Assembly: GCA_037447655.1 (NCBI GenBank)
Contig: JBBHKE010003069.1
Span: forward strand, 102,039 to 166,038
DNA: 64,000 bases
Reading direction: 5' to 3'
From: Zygnema cylindricum
Taxonomy: Eukaryota; Streptophyta; Zygnematophyceae; Zygnematales; Zygnemataceae
A model generated the notes under the pieces. That model had not been told where the DNA came from and made no database searches. It was given only the letters and a program-made list of their open reading frames with translations. Every line of letters begins with the position of its first letter. Within the stretch, counting starts at the first letter, position 1. Positions 46,120 through 57,969 of this stretch are shown here, in pieces. The position numbers and the translations under genes are program-made.

Positions 46120-46980
46120 GTGGAGCCCGTGACAATCAATGAGGCCTTCTCATCACCTCAAAAAACTCACTGGATTGAGGAGGCAAATGACGAAATGAAG
46201 TCCATAATGGAGGCTCAAACATTGGAGTTGGTGGATCTTCCTCCGGACAGGAAAGCCATCGGTTGCAATTTGGTCTTCAAAGTAAAGTTGAATCGTGATG
46301 GCACCATTGATAGGTACAAGGCCAGATTGGTTACGAAGGTTTACAATCAAAAAGAGGGTATTGAATTTGAAGAGACCTTCTCTTTGTGGTAAGGTTTCCA
46401 ACTGTCAGAATTTTGTTAAGTCTAGCTGCAATTAATAATATAGAGGTTCATAAAATGGATGTCAAAACAACCTTCTAACATAGAGAGCTTGAGGGAACCA
46501 TCTATATACGAAACCAGAAATGTATTTAAAGAAAGTAAAAGAAAAATTAGTGTGCAAATTGATGAAATCTTTGAATGGGTTAAAATAGGCGTAGACAAAT
46601 GGAACTTAAAGTTAGAGAATTCTTAGCGGTAGGCTTTAAGAGTATTAGTTCACATCACTCTGTGTATGTCTACTGAAATGAAAATGGGGTACTATATATT
46701 GCATTGTATGTAGATGACTTGTTACTTATCATCAAATCCACGGATGAAATAAACCACATTGTGGAAGCATTAAAATCGAGATTTGAAATGAAGAACCTTG
46801 GTGAGGCCAAGTATATTATAGGGATACAAGTTGAGAGAGATATAAATAATTAATAGATAATACTACCTCAAAAAGAGGATATAGGATATATGCTAAAAAA
46901 AATCGAAATGAAAGAAGTTAGTGGGTGTGTAACTCCCATTGAGTTTAGGTAGAAATTAGAGGGAAGTGACTCTCATTCAA
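46120..46980 (+). pseudogene. Copia A reverse transcriptase
   Basis: Begins with HWIEEANDEMKSIMEAQTLE and VFKVKLNRDGTIDRYKARLV, then VHKMDVKTTF, an intact catalytic ALYVDDLLLI near 46707, and RFEMKNLGEAKYIIGIQVER. Several in-frame stops (GLK-stop-A) break it. Confidence 0.85.
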
Positions 46981-47039
46981 GCATCACAGTCAGTGAGAAT
47001 CTAAAGTCAGGAGAGGAGGTTTTAATGGCCTCAAAACCA

Positions 47040-47705
47040 TACAGGCAAGTTGTTGGTAGCCTCATATAATTTATGAATTGCACGAGGCCCGATATTGTAG
47101 CTCCGGTTGGTGCTTTGAGTACAAGTCTGCAAAATCCGAAAAAGGCAGAGTGGGAAGCTCCAAAGAGGAAGCTCCAAAGAGGGTTCAGAGATACTTGGCA
47201 GGGACTCATAACATCAAACTTGTTCTTGGAGGAGAAGAAGTGAAACTGCAAACTCAGAGCGATGCCAAATATGGCGACATGCCTAGCAAAAAATCGAAGA
47301 TTAGATTTATTTTGCAGATTGGAAATGGAACGTGCTGCTGGAGCAGCAAACTTCAAAAAGTCACTGCTCAGTCAACAATGGAGTCAGAATACATGGCAGC
47401 AAGCTTTGCCCTCAATGAACTCTTATGGGTGAAGGCACTTTTATAAAAACTTTGGAACATGCATATTAAACCCCAAGTCATCAGGTGCGTCAACCAATTA
47501 ACCATTGCCATTGCCTCCAATCCCAACCATCATTTTAAGAGTAAGCACATGAATGTCACACTAAACTTTGTTGGAGAAAAATGCTTGCCAGAGACATAAA
47601 ATTGTGTTATTTGGCTGATGAAAAGATGGTTGCAAATATGTTAACCAAAGCTCTCCCCGCACCAAAATTACAGTTTTGCAGTGAAGCTAATGGGTTAAGA
47701 GAATA
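47040..47705 (+). pseudogene. Copia A RNase H
   Basis: SDAKYGDMPSKKSKIRFILQ, CCWSSKLQKVTAQSTMESEY and LNELLWVKALL are the RNase H D and E motifs. The last part, HFKSKHMNVTLNF, is in a shifted frame. Confidence 0.82.
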
Positions 47706-47729
47706 AATGAGTCTTAAGCTTTAGGAGAG

Positions 47730-48640
47730 TGTTGGATTTTAAGCTTTGTCCTTAGTAGATAGGGTTGTGAGGAGAGGTTTTAGGACCTAAATTATTTTGG
47801 TCTAAGTTAGTTGTAATACTTACCATTATAAGTGTTACTGTAGCACAAGGACAACTGTACTTCTTCACGAACACACGTTTGCATCTGAGGCCTGTGCAAG
47901 TATTTTTGAAAGGCCCCGATACTTACTTACACATGTCGACCATCGAACAAGACGACTCTCAAAATCGAACGGACGGAGTCAAAAGCAGATATATGAGAGG
48001 TATGTTCTGTGCGGAACAGAATGAGACATTGATACAAATCAAGTCGACGGACGAGATTCAAGCGGGGACCACAAGTGACTAAGCGACACAAACATTAGTT
48101 GCACAGGTTCTTTTTTGTAAATTTTCTGGAACACATACAATTGTAGTTTAGCGCATTATGAAATAGTGTTTCACTATTTAGATTACGGCTAGCAACAAAT
48201 AGGGTTTTAGAACTACCTTGAGTATAGTGACCTACAGTTTTGTACCCTGTCGTATTTCGGTAAAGTACTACAATGTCAGGTGTTAGCATATGATTAGTTA
48301 TTTAGCAGTAGACATATTCTCATTGTATAAAGTTTAGGACTTAGCCAATTTTGTGTTAACTAGTTTTGGGATTATGAAACTCTAAAGGGCATTTTTTGGG
48401 AAACTTGGTGGAGTCATATCTATGGTTTACTAGTTCAATTATACTGCAATTTTGTGAATTTACAGTGTGTATGGTTGTTTAAGTATATGCTGAATTTGGT
48501 GTAATTTGGACCTGTGAGTCAGAGTTTATAGTAAGTTAAAAACTAGTTTTTAATAGGATTCTTGTTAAGCTTATATTTTAGTCATGTCTACTTCTACAAC
48601 TACTGTTGTAGCTCCACCTGCACCGGCAGTGATAGAAAAC
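47730..48640 (+). repeat. Right direct repeat of copia A (3' LTR plus gag start)
   Basis: Aligns with 42623-43534 from TGTTGGATTT through TCTGAGGCCTGTGC, GTTTAGGACTTAGCCAATTT and ATGTCTACTTYTACAACTAC to GATAGAA. It stops inside gag at the junction with copia B sequence. Confidence 0.85.
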
Positions 48641-48808
48641 AATTTCTAAGATATATTTCATAGAAAACCGCTTCAAAGGTTGATTACAATTTGCTAACTA
48701 GCACGTGCTTTTTTTTCTCAGTCCACATATTATCTTTATAGCTCTTTATAGCTATTCAGACCTAGAATATAGTTTATAATTCTAATAATTCAACAATCCT
48801 CTTATTTT

Positions 48809-49492
48809 CTAGTCTAACTTAAGCTTTTCTTTTAGTCCACAATTCCCTCTACAATATTTCAATTTGGGTGAGGGCACAAGTTTTGTCATCATATCTGCAA
48901 TCATTTCTCCATCTGGTTTATACACAAGATTAACAATTTTGTTTTCGACTTTTTCCCTCACAAAACTCAGCCTTATGTCCATGTGTTTAGCTTCGAAATG
49001 ATATTTTGGATTGGCTCCAATTGCAATTGCAGCTTGATTATCATAAAAGACTTTATGCACCCCTTTCTTTATGTACCCCGGTTCTTGTAACAAAGACTTT
49101 ACCCACATCAATTCTTTCACACCAGAACAAGAGAACATGTACTTAGCCTCCATAGTGGACTGAGCAACCACCTTTTGTTCCTTGCTACTCCAGAAGCAAA
49201 CACCTTTCCCCACATACAATACATACCCAGAAGTGCATCTTCTCATAGGTGCATCTCCATAACTAGCATCACTCCAAGTGGCGATGTCAGTGTGCTCCCC
49301 TCCCAAATGCAACAATAATTCCCTTGTACCCACCAGATATCTCATGACTCTCTTTGTTGCCTCCCAGTCTCTCTTTGTAGGATCATTAAGACTCTTACTA
49401 AAAACTCCAACTGTTGCCTCTATGTCGGGCCTAGTGCAATTCATAAAGTAGATTAGACTTCTTACAACGTGCCTGTAAAGAATAGACTTCAT
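48809..49492 (-). pseudogene. Copia B RNase H (227 codons open)
   Basis: The longest intact retroelement ORF of B. YLVGTRELLLHLGGEHTDIA, WSDASYGDAPMRRCTSGYVL, CFWSSKEQKVVAQSTMEAKY, VFYDNQAAIAIGANP and ADMMTKLVPSPKLKYC are in order, with catalytic Asp and Glu kept. Confidence 0.88.
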
Positions 49493-49499
49493 AAACTAT

Positions 49500-50849
49500 C
49501 TTTCTTCGGGACTCATCTAATCCTCTCAGATTATCACTCTTTCTACACTACCACCACTTATTTTTTTCAAGTCTATAGGAGTAGTACAATTGTTTGCCTT
49601 TTCTATTTGAAATTTTTCAAGAATATTCCTTAAAGCTTTTTTCGGAGGAAGGTGATAATCCTTATTCCCCTATCTCTTTCCATTTGTGTCCAAAAGATAT
49701 ATCTTGCCTCTCCTAGATCTTTTATATCAATCTTTCTTTTAAGATCTTTCTTTAACTTATTAATCTTTTCCATAGATTTACATAACACTTACAAATCATC
49801 CAAATAGATTGCAATAAAAATAACACCATTCTCATCCTTAAACATATAAATAGAATGGTCTGAACTAATCAGGATATATCCCAAGCTGGTGAGAAACTCA
49901 TCTAGTTTCTTATTTCATTGCCCAGGAGCTTGTTTAAGTCCATAAAAAGACTTTATAAGTCTGCACACTTTGCTCTCCTCACTTTCCTATACAAATCCTT
50001 TTGGTTGCCACATGAAGATTTCTTCCTCTAGTTCACCACTAAGGAAGGCGGTCTTAATATCCATCTGGTGTATTTCCATTTCTTCTGCTGCTGCTAGACT
50101 AAGGAAAATACTTACTCATAGGAATCGTACCACAGGGGCAAAGGTCTCTTCATAATTTATCCCTTCCTTTTGAGTGAACCCCTTTGCTACCAACCGAGCC
50201 TTATATCTTTCAATGTTATTATCTCGCTTTAGTTTCAGTTTAAACACCCATTTGCACCAGATAGGTTTTGTTTTCGGAGGACAGTTCACCAATTCCCAAG
50301 TATTTGCTTCCATGATGGATGCCATCTCATCATTTATAGATCTAACCCATTTATCTTTCTCCGGTTTGTCCATTGCCTCTGAATATGATTGAGGCTAATC
50401 CGGGTGAGACAACTTAGTTACCTTGTGAGCGGTAAGTGTTTCCTGTAGCCTTTTGCTGCTCCTTTGTCCTCCTCAAAGTCCGAAGCTGGGATGGAGGGAA
50501 GTCTCAGGTTTCTCCTCACTGTCTCATCAGCTCCCCTATCCATGGAAGCCTGTTCCATCTCCTCCTCTTCTGTCTCCTTAAAGTGTGTAGGGATATGGGC
50601 AGATTCCGGTTTATCTTCTTCATAATGGATCTCCCCTGAATCTGCAATCATTTTTTCACTCATGTCTCTTCTTCTAAGATCCGAGTCTTCCTCATTCTTG
50701 GACTCAAAGTTGATTCTTATCTTCTTGGTGTATTTGAAAAAGTCGAATGACTTCCTTTCATCCATGACAACCAGATGCTTTACCACAATGATATCTTGTT
50801 TATCAAAGTCATAAACTCTATATCCCTTGATATCCTCATAATATCCCAC
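49500..50849 (-). pseudogene. Copia B connector and reverse transcriptase
   Basis: Connector GYYEDIKGYRVYDFDKQDII followed by an acidic linker (50849-50418), then [40 protein letters not shown] and MEIHQMDIKTAFLSGE. The catalytic motif is YLDD instead of YVDD, at about 49790-49815. Stops interrupt the frame. Confidence 0.82.
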
Positions 50850-50899
50850 AAAATATCCTCGTTTCCCTTTAGCATCTAATTTTCTTTTCTTCCTATCTT

Positions 50900-52010
50900 T
50901 GTAAAGAGTGTAAACTTGACTTGAATACTTTCAGGTGCGAAATATTTAGTTTTTTTCCAACCTATCTCTCATTAGGTGTCATTTCTTTCACAACTGAGGT
51001 AAGGACTCTATTCTTGATGTAGTTAGCACAATTCATGGCCTCAGCCCAAAATCTTTTTCCTATCCTTTTGTCGGCCATTATACTACATACATTATCTACT
51101 CGAGTCTGATTCAACCTTTCAGCTACTTGATTTTGTTCTAGATTATAAGGTACAGTTTTTTGATGCTGAACTCCCTCCTCTCACAGATATTCCTCAAATT
51201 GATTAGAGGTATATTCTCCCGAATTGTCACTTATTATTTTCTTAATGGGGGTTTCGTCCAACTTCTCACTCCAGGCTATATATTCTTTGAAATACGTTGG
51301 TGCTTCAAACTTTGTTTTTAGGAAGTAGACTCTAGAGTATCTCGACCAATCATCAGTAATTGTCATCATGAACCTCTTACCTCCTACAAAAGATACTTTT
51401 GGTGGTCCTTATATATCTGTGTGGACTAGATCGCGTACTTTCTCACCTTTGTATGTGGCAGTTTTGGGAAATGGAAGTTTATGAGCCTTACCTTGGGCAC
51501 AGCCACTACATTCTTCCACCATTTTATGTTCCCCAAACTAAATGCCTTCTACTACACAAAGATTTTTCATATTCCTCAGCCTATCAAAGTGCACATGCCC
51601 GAACCACTTTTGCCAAAGCATCAAGTTTGGGACACCAACATTATAAGCATTCTTCTTTTTATTACTCAGGTTAAGCCTAAACATTCCTTGGCTACCCTTA
51701 TCTGCTGTGAAGTAGACTTCATCCCCATACTTAGCAGTAAAGACTCATTTTCTAGTGAAGGTATCAAACTCCTTATCATCTAATACAGAAGTAGAGACAA
51801 GATTTTTGCTCAGCTGAGGAATATAAAGTACATGTGAGAAGGTGAGTATAGAAGTCTTACCCTTTACTAAGACTTTCAAATCTACCAATCCAACTAGATC
51901 AGTAGTAACTACTCTCCAATCTCGGTACTTTATCTCTAGAGTAGGGATCTTCTTAGCTTGGTAAAGATGTGCCTGTCACGACACATATACATAGATGCAC
52001 GTGAATCGAT
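50900..52010 (-). pseudogene. Copia B protease end and integrase
   Basis: Protease tail CRDRHLYQ and LTFSHVLYIPQLSKNLVS; integrase H-x-H region FGHVHFDRLRNMKNL; FMMTITDDWSRYSRVYFLK; IISDNSGEYTSNQFEEYL (Asp and Glu of the catalytic core). In-frame stops and frameshifts are present. Confidence 0.8.
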
Positions 52011-52153
52011 GATGCATCCCTCCAGTGGAGGTTCTCAAATAGTTCCGAGGGCACACTTTTGTTTTTGAGGAATCTCCTTCTCCTCTAAGTTCTCGTCAAC
52101 GAGAAGCTCTCCATCCTCCTCCTCGTAGGATTCATCCTCCTTGGTCTCCCCTT

Positions 52154-53006
52154 TCACTTGTGTGACCACAAGTAACTTCTTCTTTCCCTGGAAGAACCTC
52201 CTCCACGGTTTTCTTGAAGCCTCATCTTCGACAACATTTTGTAGTCAGCAAGGAATTGACCAGGCTTTTTGCATAAATGACAAAGGCCCTTTGGAGGCCT
52301 CAGTTCATTAGTTTGATCTATCTCTCCCTTAAAGTTGCCGTATGGCTTCTTCCAATCTTTCCCCCACTGATCCGTTCCGGTAGCTTGAGCTTGAACGCTC
52401 TTTCCTTCTCTCCGAATCTCGATAGTGTTCTCCTGCACAAGTATCATCGGAACTATTGTGTTCCACTTCCAAAAACTAACATCCATATCTTGCGCACGAT
52501 ACACTATATTCTCAAACTCATTAGGCAGCTTCATGATGAGAGTGTTCACTTTCATCTTCATTGTACCGGTCCACCCGGCACTCCCCAACTCCATATACGA
52601 ACAAGAGAGTTCATTAGAATAGTCTTACATTTTCCCCACTTTCTAGGTATACTCTCCTAACCGTTGCTCGGCCAACTGGAGTTCTTCAATAGTACTTGCT
52701 CTATAGATCTCCACTAAGGTCTTTCACAACCCCTCAGCCTTAAGATGTGGAGATGGGAGGTTGCTAAAGCTTGAGTAAGATGCCTCAGAATGAAGTGCCT
52801 GGCAGCCATGTTTGTGTACTCCCTCATCTGAATATCGTTTTCTTGATTATTTCCGCTATTGCTATTGCGATAAAGTAAGAGGTGTCTCCTTCCCTTTCCC
52901 CCGACACAGTAGTGTCCTTGCTGGTTCGTTTGGGCGAGAAAAACCCTCCATTAAACCCTTGTGGATTCCTTGAGATGGGTTTCACATCCATTGATGATAC
53001 AGGCAT
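52154..53006 (-). pseudogene. Copia B gag
   Basis: Includes MPVSSMDVKPISRNPQGF at the start and LIMKLPNEFENIVYRAQDMD in the core. The knuckle reads CHLCKKPGQFLADYK, in which the His and last Cys have been lost. Frames change several times. Confidence 0.75.
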
Positions 53007-53369
53007 TTTTCACCAAGCCCTTACCATCGGCTTCCAGCCGTGAACCATCGATGGAATGGCCCCCTAGGGGTGGGCCTTGCTTGCAATATTGTCCCCATTG
53101 GACTATAGATTGTAAAGCCTCTAGATAGCTAACCAGTTAGGATCCACATACTCAAGTTGCAAAGTCAATAAGCACCAGTAAGTGTGGACTCCTTTGAGTC
53201 ATCAGCAAAAGAAATCAAAAAAAACGCCTTACCAGACGATTAGTTATCAAGTGGCAAAGATGCCAAAATATATTAAAGCTCATTGGGAGAGAGGCGGCTA
53301 CCTCCTAAATCTTCTTAGTCCTAAACCCCTCTCACAACCCTATCTACTAATGTACTAACCAATCCGAAT

Positions 53370-53769
53370 ACAATAAAGTACAGAAAGATACTATAGCCAG
53401 TGTACTTTCTGTACGGTCTGTGTACGACTTGGCCATTGAGTGGACGTCTGTCTCTTTCGGACTAGCCCTCATGCTCTCCAAGATTCCAGCTCTTCAATAT
53501 TATCTTGCCACGTGGTACCATGTCATGTCACGCTTGAAAACGGCCAAAGAACACATTCTGGGATCTCGGCGATGATGCGCTCAGTCGGATCCAAAACGGC
53601 TATAAATGTTAGTTGTTGAAAATCAATGTCCGTTAAATTTGTTTCGTGGGATTTCGCGTTCGCACTCTAATTCAATTTTGTTTCTATGTGACTTATCCGT
53701 AATTCCGTTAATTGGATTAGTGAGCTCTGACACATTTATATACTTATCATACCCCATGTACTCTAACAG
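53370..53769 (-). repeat. LTR-like segment, copy 2, starting TGTTAGAGTACATGG
   Basis: Diverged match of 26380-26700 in the same orientation. On the minus strand a plausible LTR start, TGTTAGAGTACATGGGG, lies at 53769 only a few bases from the tRNA-like sequence. It is not the same LTR as those at 48795 and 54060. Confidence 0.5.
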
Positions 53770-53775
53770 ACTTCA

Positions 53776-53851
53776 ATGATAGACCGGCTAAAGCTAACGG
53801 CTAAGCCTCGCCCTGCCGGTCGGAGGTTCGAGTCCTCCTGGACCGAATCTT
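53776..53851 (+). tRNA. tRNA-like sequence with intact T-arm and oligo-T (probable pseudogene)
   Basis: The 3' half is tRNA-like: T-arm GGAGGTTCGAGTCCTCC is perfectly paired, with a consensus B box GGTTCGAGTCC, then TGGACCGA and a TTTTT run as a pol III terminator would be. GCTAACGGCTAAGCC resembles a D-arm/A box. The 5' acceptor strand (expected CGGTCCA) is missing and the anticodon arm does not fold properly, so I doubt it is functional and give no anticodon. Confidence 0.4.
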
Positions 53852-54067
53852 TTTGATAGAGATTACTTATGTCATTTCTTCTGACCTTCCTAAGGAGCCA
53901 AGGCAACCATGGCTCCACCACCCTCTCACTCTTTCAGTGACTACGACAAGTATAGGGGATAGAGAGCAGAGGTGGAGGTAGACTGCTTATGTTTTTCTTC
54001 TCTATTTAAACTAAGCTATTCAGACCTAGAAAATACTTTATAAATTCTAATAATTCAACACTCCTCT

Positions 54068-54740
54068 TATTTTCAAGTCTAACTTAAGCTTTTCTTTTAG
54101 TCCACAATTCTCTCTACAATGTTTCAATTTGGGTGACGACACAGTTTTTGTCATCATATCTGCAATCATTTCTCCATTTGGTTTATACCCCAGTTAACAA
54201 TTTTGTTTTTCGATTTTTTCCCTCAAAAAACTCAGCCTTATGTCCATGTGTTTAGCTTTGAAATGATCTGTTAGATGGGTGCAATTGCAGTAGCAGCCTG
54301 AATATCACAAAAGACTTTATGCACCCATTTTTTCATGTACCCTTGTTCTTGCAGCGAAGACTTTACCCACATCAATTCTTTCACAATAGAACAAGAGACC
54401 ATGTACTCAGCCTCCATAGTGGACTCAGCAACCACCTTTTGTTGCTTGCTACTCCAACAACAAGCACCTTCCCCCACATACAATACATACCCAGAAGTGC
54501 ATCTTCTCATAGGTGCATCTCTATAAGTGGCATCACTCCAAGTGGTGATGTCAGTGTGCTCCCCTCCCAAATGCAACCATAATTCCCTTGTACCCACCAG
54601 ATATCTCATGACTCTCTTTGCGGCCTCCCTGTCTCTCTTTGTAAGATCATAAAGACTCCTACTAATAACTCCAACTACTATCGCTATGTTGGCTTAGTGC
54701 AATTGATAAAGTAGATTAGACTTTCTACAACTTGCCTGTA
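54068..54740 (-). pseudogene. Copia C RNase H
   Basis: RYLVGTRELWLHLGGEHTDI, WSDATYRDAPMRRC, CCWSSKQQKVVAESTMEAEY and VFCDIQAATAIAPI are present; the C-terminal part continues in another frame. Confidence 0.82.
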
Positions 54741-55560
54741 ACGAATAAACTTCATAAATTGTCTTTCTTCGAGACTCATCTGATCTTGTAAGATTATCAC
54801 TCCTTCTTCTACACTCCCATGACATATTTTTTTCAAGTCCATGGGAGTGGTACAATTGTTTGCTTTTTCCATTTGAAATTTCTCAAGCATATTCCCTATA
54901 GCTTTTTCTTGAGTAAATTTGATAATCCTTTTTCCCCTATCTCTTTCCATTTGTATCTCTAAGATATATCTTGCCTCTCCTAGATCTTTCATATCAAACC
55001 TGCTTCTAAGATCTTTCTTTAACTTATTGATTTTTTCCATAGACTTAACACCTCCAAGTCATCCATAAAGATTGCAATAAAAATAACACCATTCTCATCG
55101 TCAAACATATAAATAGAATGGTCTAAACCAATCAGGATATATCCCACGCTAGTGAGAAACTCATCTAGTTTCTTATTCTATTCCATGGGAGCTTGTTTAA
55201 GTCCATATAAAGACTTTATAAGTCTGCACACTTTGCTCTCCTCACTTTCCTCTACAAATCCTTTTGGTTGCCACATGAAGATTTCTTCCTCTTGTTCACC
55301 ACTAAAGAAGGCGGTCTTAATATCCATCTGGTGTATTTCCATTTCTTTTCTGCTACGACGAGAACAGAACAAAAAAACCCATTTGCTTCGGGCTTGACCC
55401 CAGCAATACTGATGGTATTATCTCGGTTTAGTTTCAGTTTAAACACCCATTTGCACCAGATAGGTTTTGTTTTCAGAGGAGAGTTCACCAATTCCCGAGT
55501 ATTTGCTTCCATGATGGATGCCATCTCATCATTTATAGATCTAACTTATCTATCCTTCTC
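54741..55560 (-). pseudogene. Copia C reverse transcriptase
   Basis: [59 protein letters not shown] and RFDMKDLGEARYILEIQMER. The catalytic motif reads FMDD in place of YVDD, keeping both Asp. Broken by frameshifts near 55040 and 55390. Confidence 0.82.
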
Positions 55561-55584
55561 CTAACTGCCCATTGCCTCTGGATA

Positions 55585-57200
55585 TTACTGAGGCTCATCT
55601 GGGTGAGACAAATTAGGTACCTTGTGAGAGGTTTGTCTTTCCTGCAGCCTTTTGCTGCTCCTTTGTCCTCCTTCAAAGTCCGAAGCTAGGATGGAGAGAA
55701 GTCTCAAGTTCCTCCTTATTGTCTCATCGGCCCCCCTATCCATGGAATCCGGTTCCATCTCCTCCTCTTCTGTCTCCTCGAAGTGTGTAGGGATATGGGC
55801 AGATTCCGGTATATCTTCTTCATTATGGATCTCCCCTGAATCTGCTATCAATTTTTTACTCATGTCTCTTCTTGTAAGATCGGAGTCTTCCTCATTCTCG
55901 GACTCAAAGCTTATTTTTATCTTCTTGGTGTATTTCAAAAGGTCAAATGACTACCCTTCATCCATGACAACCAGATGCTTTACCACAATGATATCTTGTT
56001 TAGCAAAGTCATAAACTCTATATCCCTTGATATCCTCATCATATCCCACAAAATATCGGGTTTCCCTTTCGCATCTAATTTCCTGTTCTTTGTATCTGTG
56101 TTAAGAGTGTAAACTTGACTGTTGAATACTTTCAAGTGCAAAATATTTAGTTTTCTTCCAACCCATCTCTCATAAGGTGTCATTTCTTTCCCAGTTGAGG
56201 AAAGGACTCTATTCTTGATGTACTTAGCATAGTTCATGGTCTCAGCCCAAAATCTTTTTCCTATCTTTTTGTCGGGCATTATACTACATACACTATCGAC
56301 TAGAGTCCGGTTCAACCTCTCATCTACCCTATTTTATTCTAAAATACAAGGTACAGTTTTCTGATGCTGAACTCCCTCCTCCCTCAGATATTCCTCAAAA
56401 TGATTAGAGGTATATTTTCCCCCATTGTCACTGCTTATTCTCTTAATGGGGGTTTCGTGCAACTTCTCACTGTAGGCTTTATAATCTTTGAAGTAAGTTG
56501 GTGCTTCAAACTTTGTTTGTAGGAAGTAGACTCAAGAGTATCTAGACAAGTCATCAAGAATTGTCATCATGAACCTCTTACCTCCTACAAAAGGTACTTT
56601 TGTTGGTCCCCATATATCTATGTGGACTAGATCTAGTACTTTCTCACCTTTGAATGTGGGAGTTTTGGGAAATGTAAGTCTGTGAGCCTTACCTTGGGCA
56701 CAGCCATTAAAATCATCCTGCTTTTCATTTTCCCCAAACTGAATGCCCTCTACTACACCAAGCTTCTTCATTTCCCTCAGTCTATCAAAGTGCACATGCC
56801 CCAACAGCTTATGCCATATCATCAAGTTTGGGACACCAACATAATAATCATTCTTCTTTTCATGAATCAGGTCAAGCCTAAACAATCCTTGGCTACCTTT
56901 ATCTTCAATGAAGTAGACTCCATCCCCATACTTAGAAGTAAAGACTCCCTTTCTAGTGAAGGTATCAAACTCGTTATCATCTAATACAGAAGAAGAGACA
57001 AGATATTTGCTCAGTTGACGAATATAAAGTACATGTGAGAAGGTGAGTATATAAGTCTTACCCTTTACTAAAAATTTCAGATCTATCGATCCAACTAGAT
57101 CTGTAGTTACTACTCTCCGATCTCGGTACTCTATCTCTACAATGGGGATCTTTCTTAGCTTGGTAAAAAGGTGCCTGTCACGACACATCTATTCATAGAT
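55585..57200 (-). pseudogene. Copia C connector, integrase and protease end
   Basis: Open over 57188-56532: CRDRHLFTKLRKIPIVEIEY, LTFSHVLYIRQLSKYLVSSS, WHKLLGHVHFDRLREMKKLG, CAQGKAHRLTFPKTPTF, HIDIWGPTKVPFVGGKRFMM (catalytic Asp). The integrase end continues at 56315-55980 (KKIGKRFWAETMNYAKYIKN) and an acidic connector at 55938-55585. Confidence 0.85.
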
Positions 57201-57419
57201 GCACGTGAATCGATGATCCATCCTTCCTGTGGAGGTTCTCAAATAGCTCCGAGGGCACACTTTTGTTTTCGAGGAATCTCCTTCTCCTCCAATTTTCGTC
57301 AATGAGAAGCTCTCCATCCTCCTCCTCGAAGGATTCATCCTCCTCGGTCTCCTCTTTCACTTGTGTGACCATAAGTGCCTTCTTTTTTCCCCTGGAAGAA
57401 CCTCCTCCACGGTTTTCTT

Positions 57420-57965
57420 AAAGCCTTTGCTTTGACAGCTTGTTGCAATCAGCTATAAGTGTCTCGACTTTTTGCAAAAATGATAAAGCCCCTTTGGAGG
57501 CCTCTGTCCTCTAGTGTGATCTTTCTCTCCCTTGAGGTTGCCGTATGGCTTCCTCGAATCCTTCCCCCACCGGTCCGTTCCGGCAGCTTGAGCTTGAACG
57601 CTCTTTCCTTCTCTCAGAATCTTGATAATGCTCTCGTGCACAGGTATCATTCGGACCACTGTGTTCCACTTCCACAAACTGTCATCTATATCCTGCACTC
57701 GGTACACTATGTTCTCAAACTCATTAGGCAGCTTCATGACGAGAGTTTTGACTTTCATCTTCATTTTCCTGATCTACCCGGCACTCTCCATCTCCATATA
57801 CAAACAAGAGAGGTCATTACAATAGTCTAGCAATTTTCCCCCTTTGTAGGTATACTCTCCTAACCGTTGCTCAGCCAACTTGAGCTCTTGAATGGTACCT
57901 GCTCTATAGATCTCCACTAAGGTCTCCCATAATTCCTCGGGAGTTGGAAGATGGAACGAAAACAA
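57420..57965 (-). pseudogene. Copia C gag (5' truncated)
   Basis: LPTPEELWETLVEIYRAGT then LAEQRLGEYTYKGGKLLDYC; a frameshift near 57770; then LVMKLPNEFENIVYRVQDID and a damaged knuckle LYHFCKKSRHL. Truncated at about 57965. Confidence 0.8.
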
Positions 57966-57969
57966 GTAG

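Larger units (their letters stand above)
42623..48640 (+). mobile_element. Ty1/copia element A (decayed, with long direct terminal repeats)
   Basis: Order gag, protease, integrase, reverse transcriptase, RNase H identifies the copia superfamily. Both repeats begin TGTTGGATTT, and the right one is preceded by a polypurine tract (AGGAGAG). The repeats (42623-43534 and 47730-48640) are about 910 bp and include the first 20 or so codons of gag, so the right repeat is longer than an LTR should be. The frame is broken by many TAG codons and some frameshifts; it cannot be autonomous. Confidence 0.85.
48649..53010 (-). mobile_element. Ty1/copia element B (decayed, near complete interior)
   Basis: Minus-strand order from about 53006: gag, knuckle, protease, integrase, RT, RNase H, ending at a polypurine tract and TGTTGAATTATTAGA (LTR start at 48795). 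Only about 145 bp of LTR remains before the junction with copia A. Same family as element C. Confidence 0.85.
54060..57965 (-). mobile_element. Ty1/copia element C (decayed, same family as B)
   Basis: Nearly parallel to B over RNase H, RT, connector, integrase and gag. LTR start TGTTGAATTATTAGAATTTA at 54060 preceded by a polypurine tract. The 5' side is cut inside gag at about 57965 by the junction with a different, plus-strand gag fragment. Confidence 0.85.
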
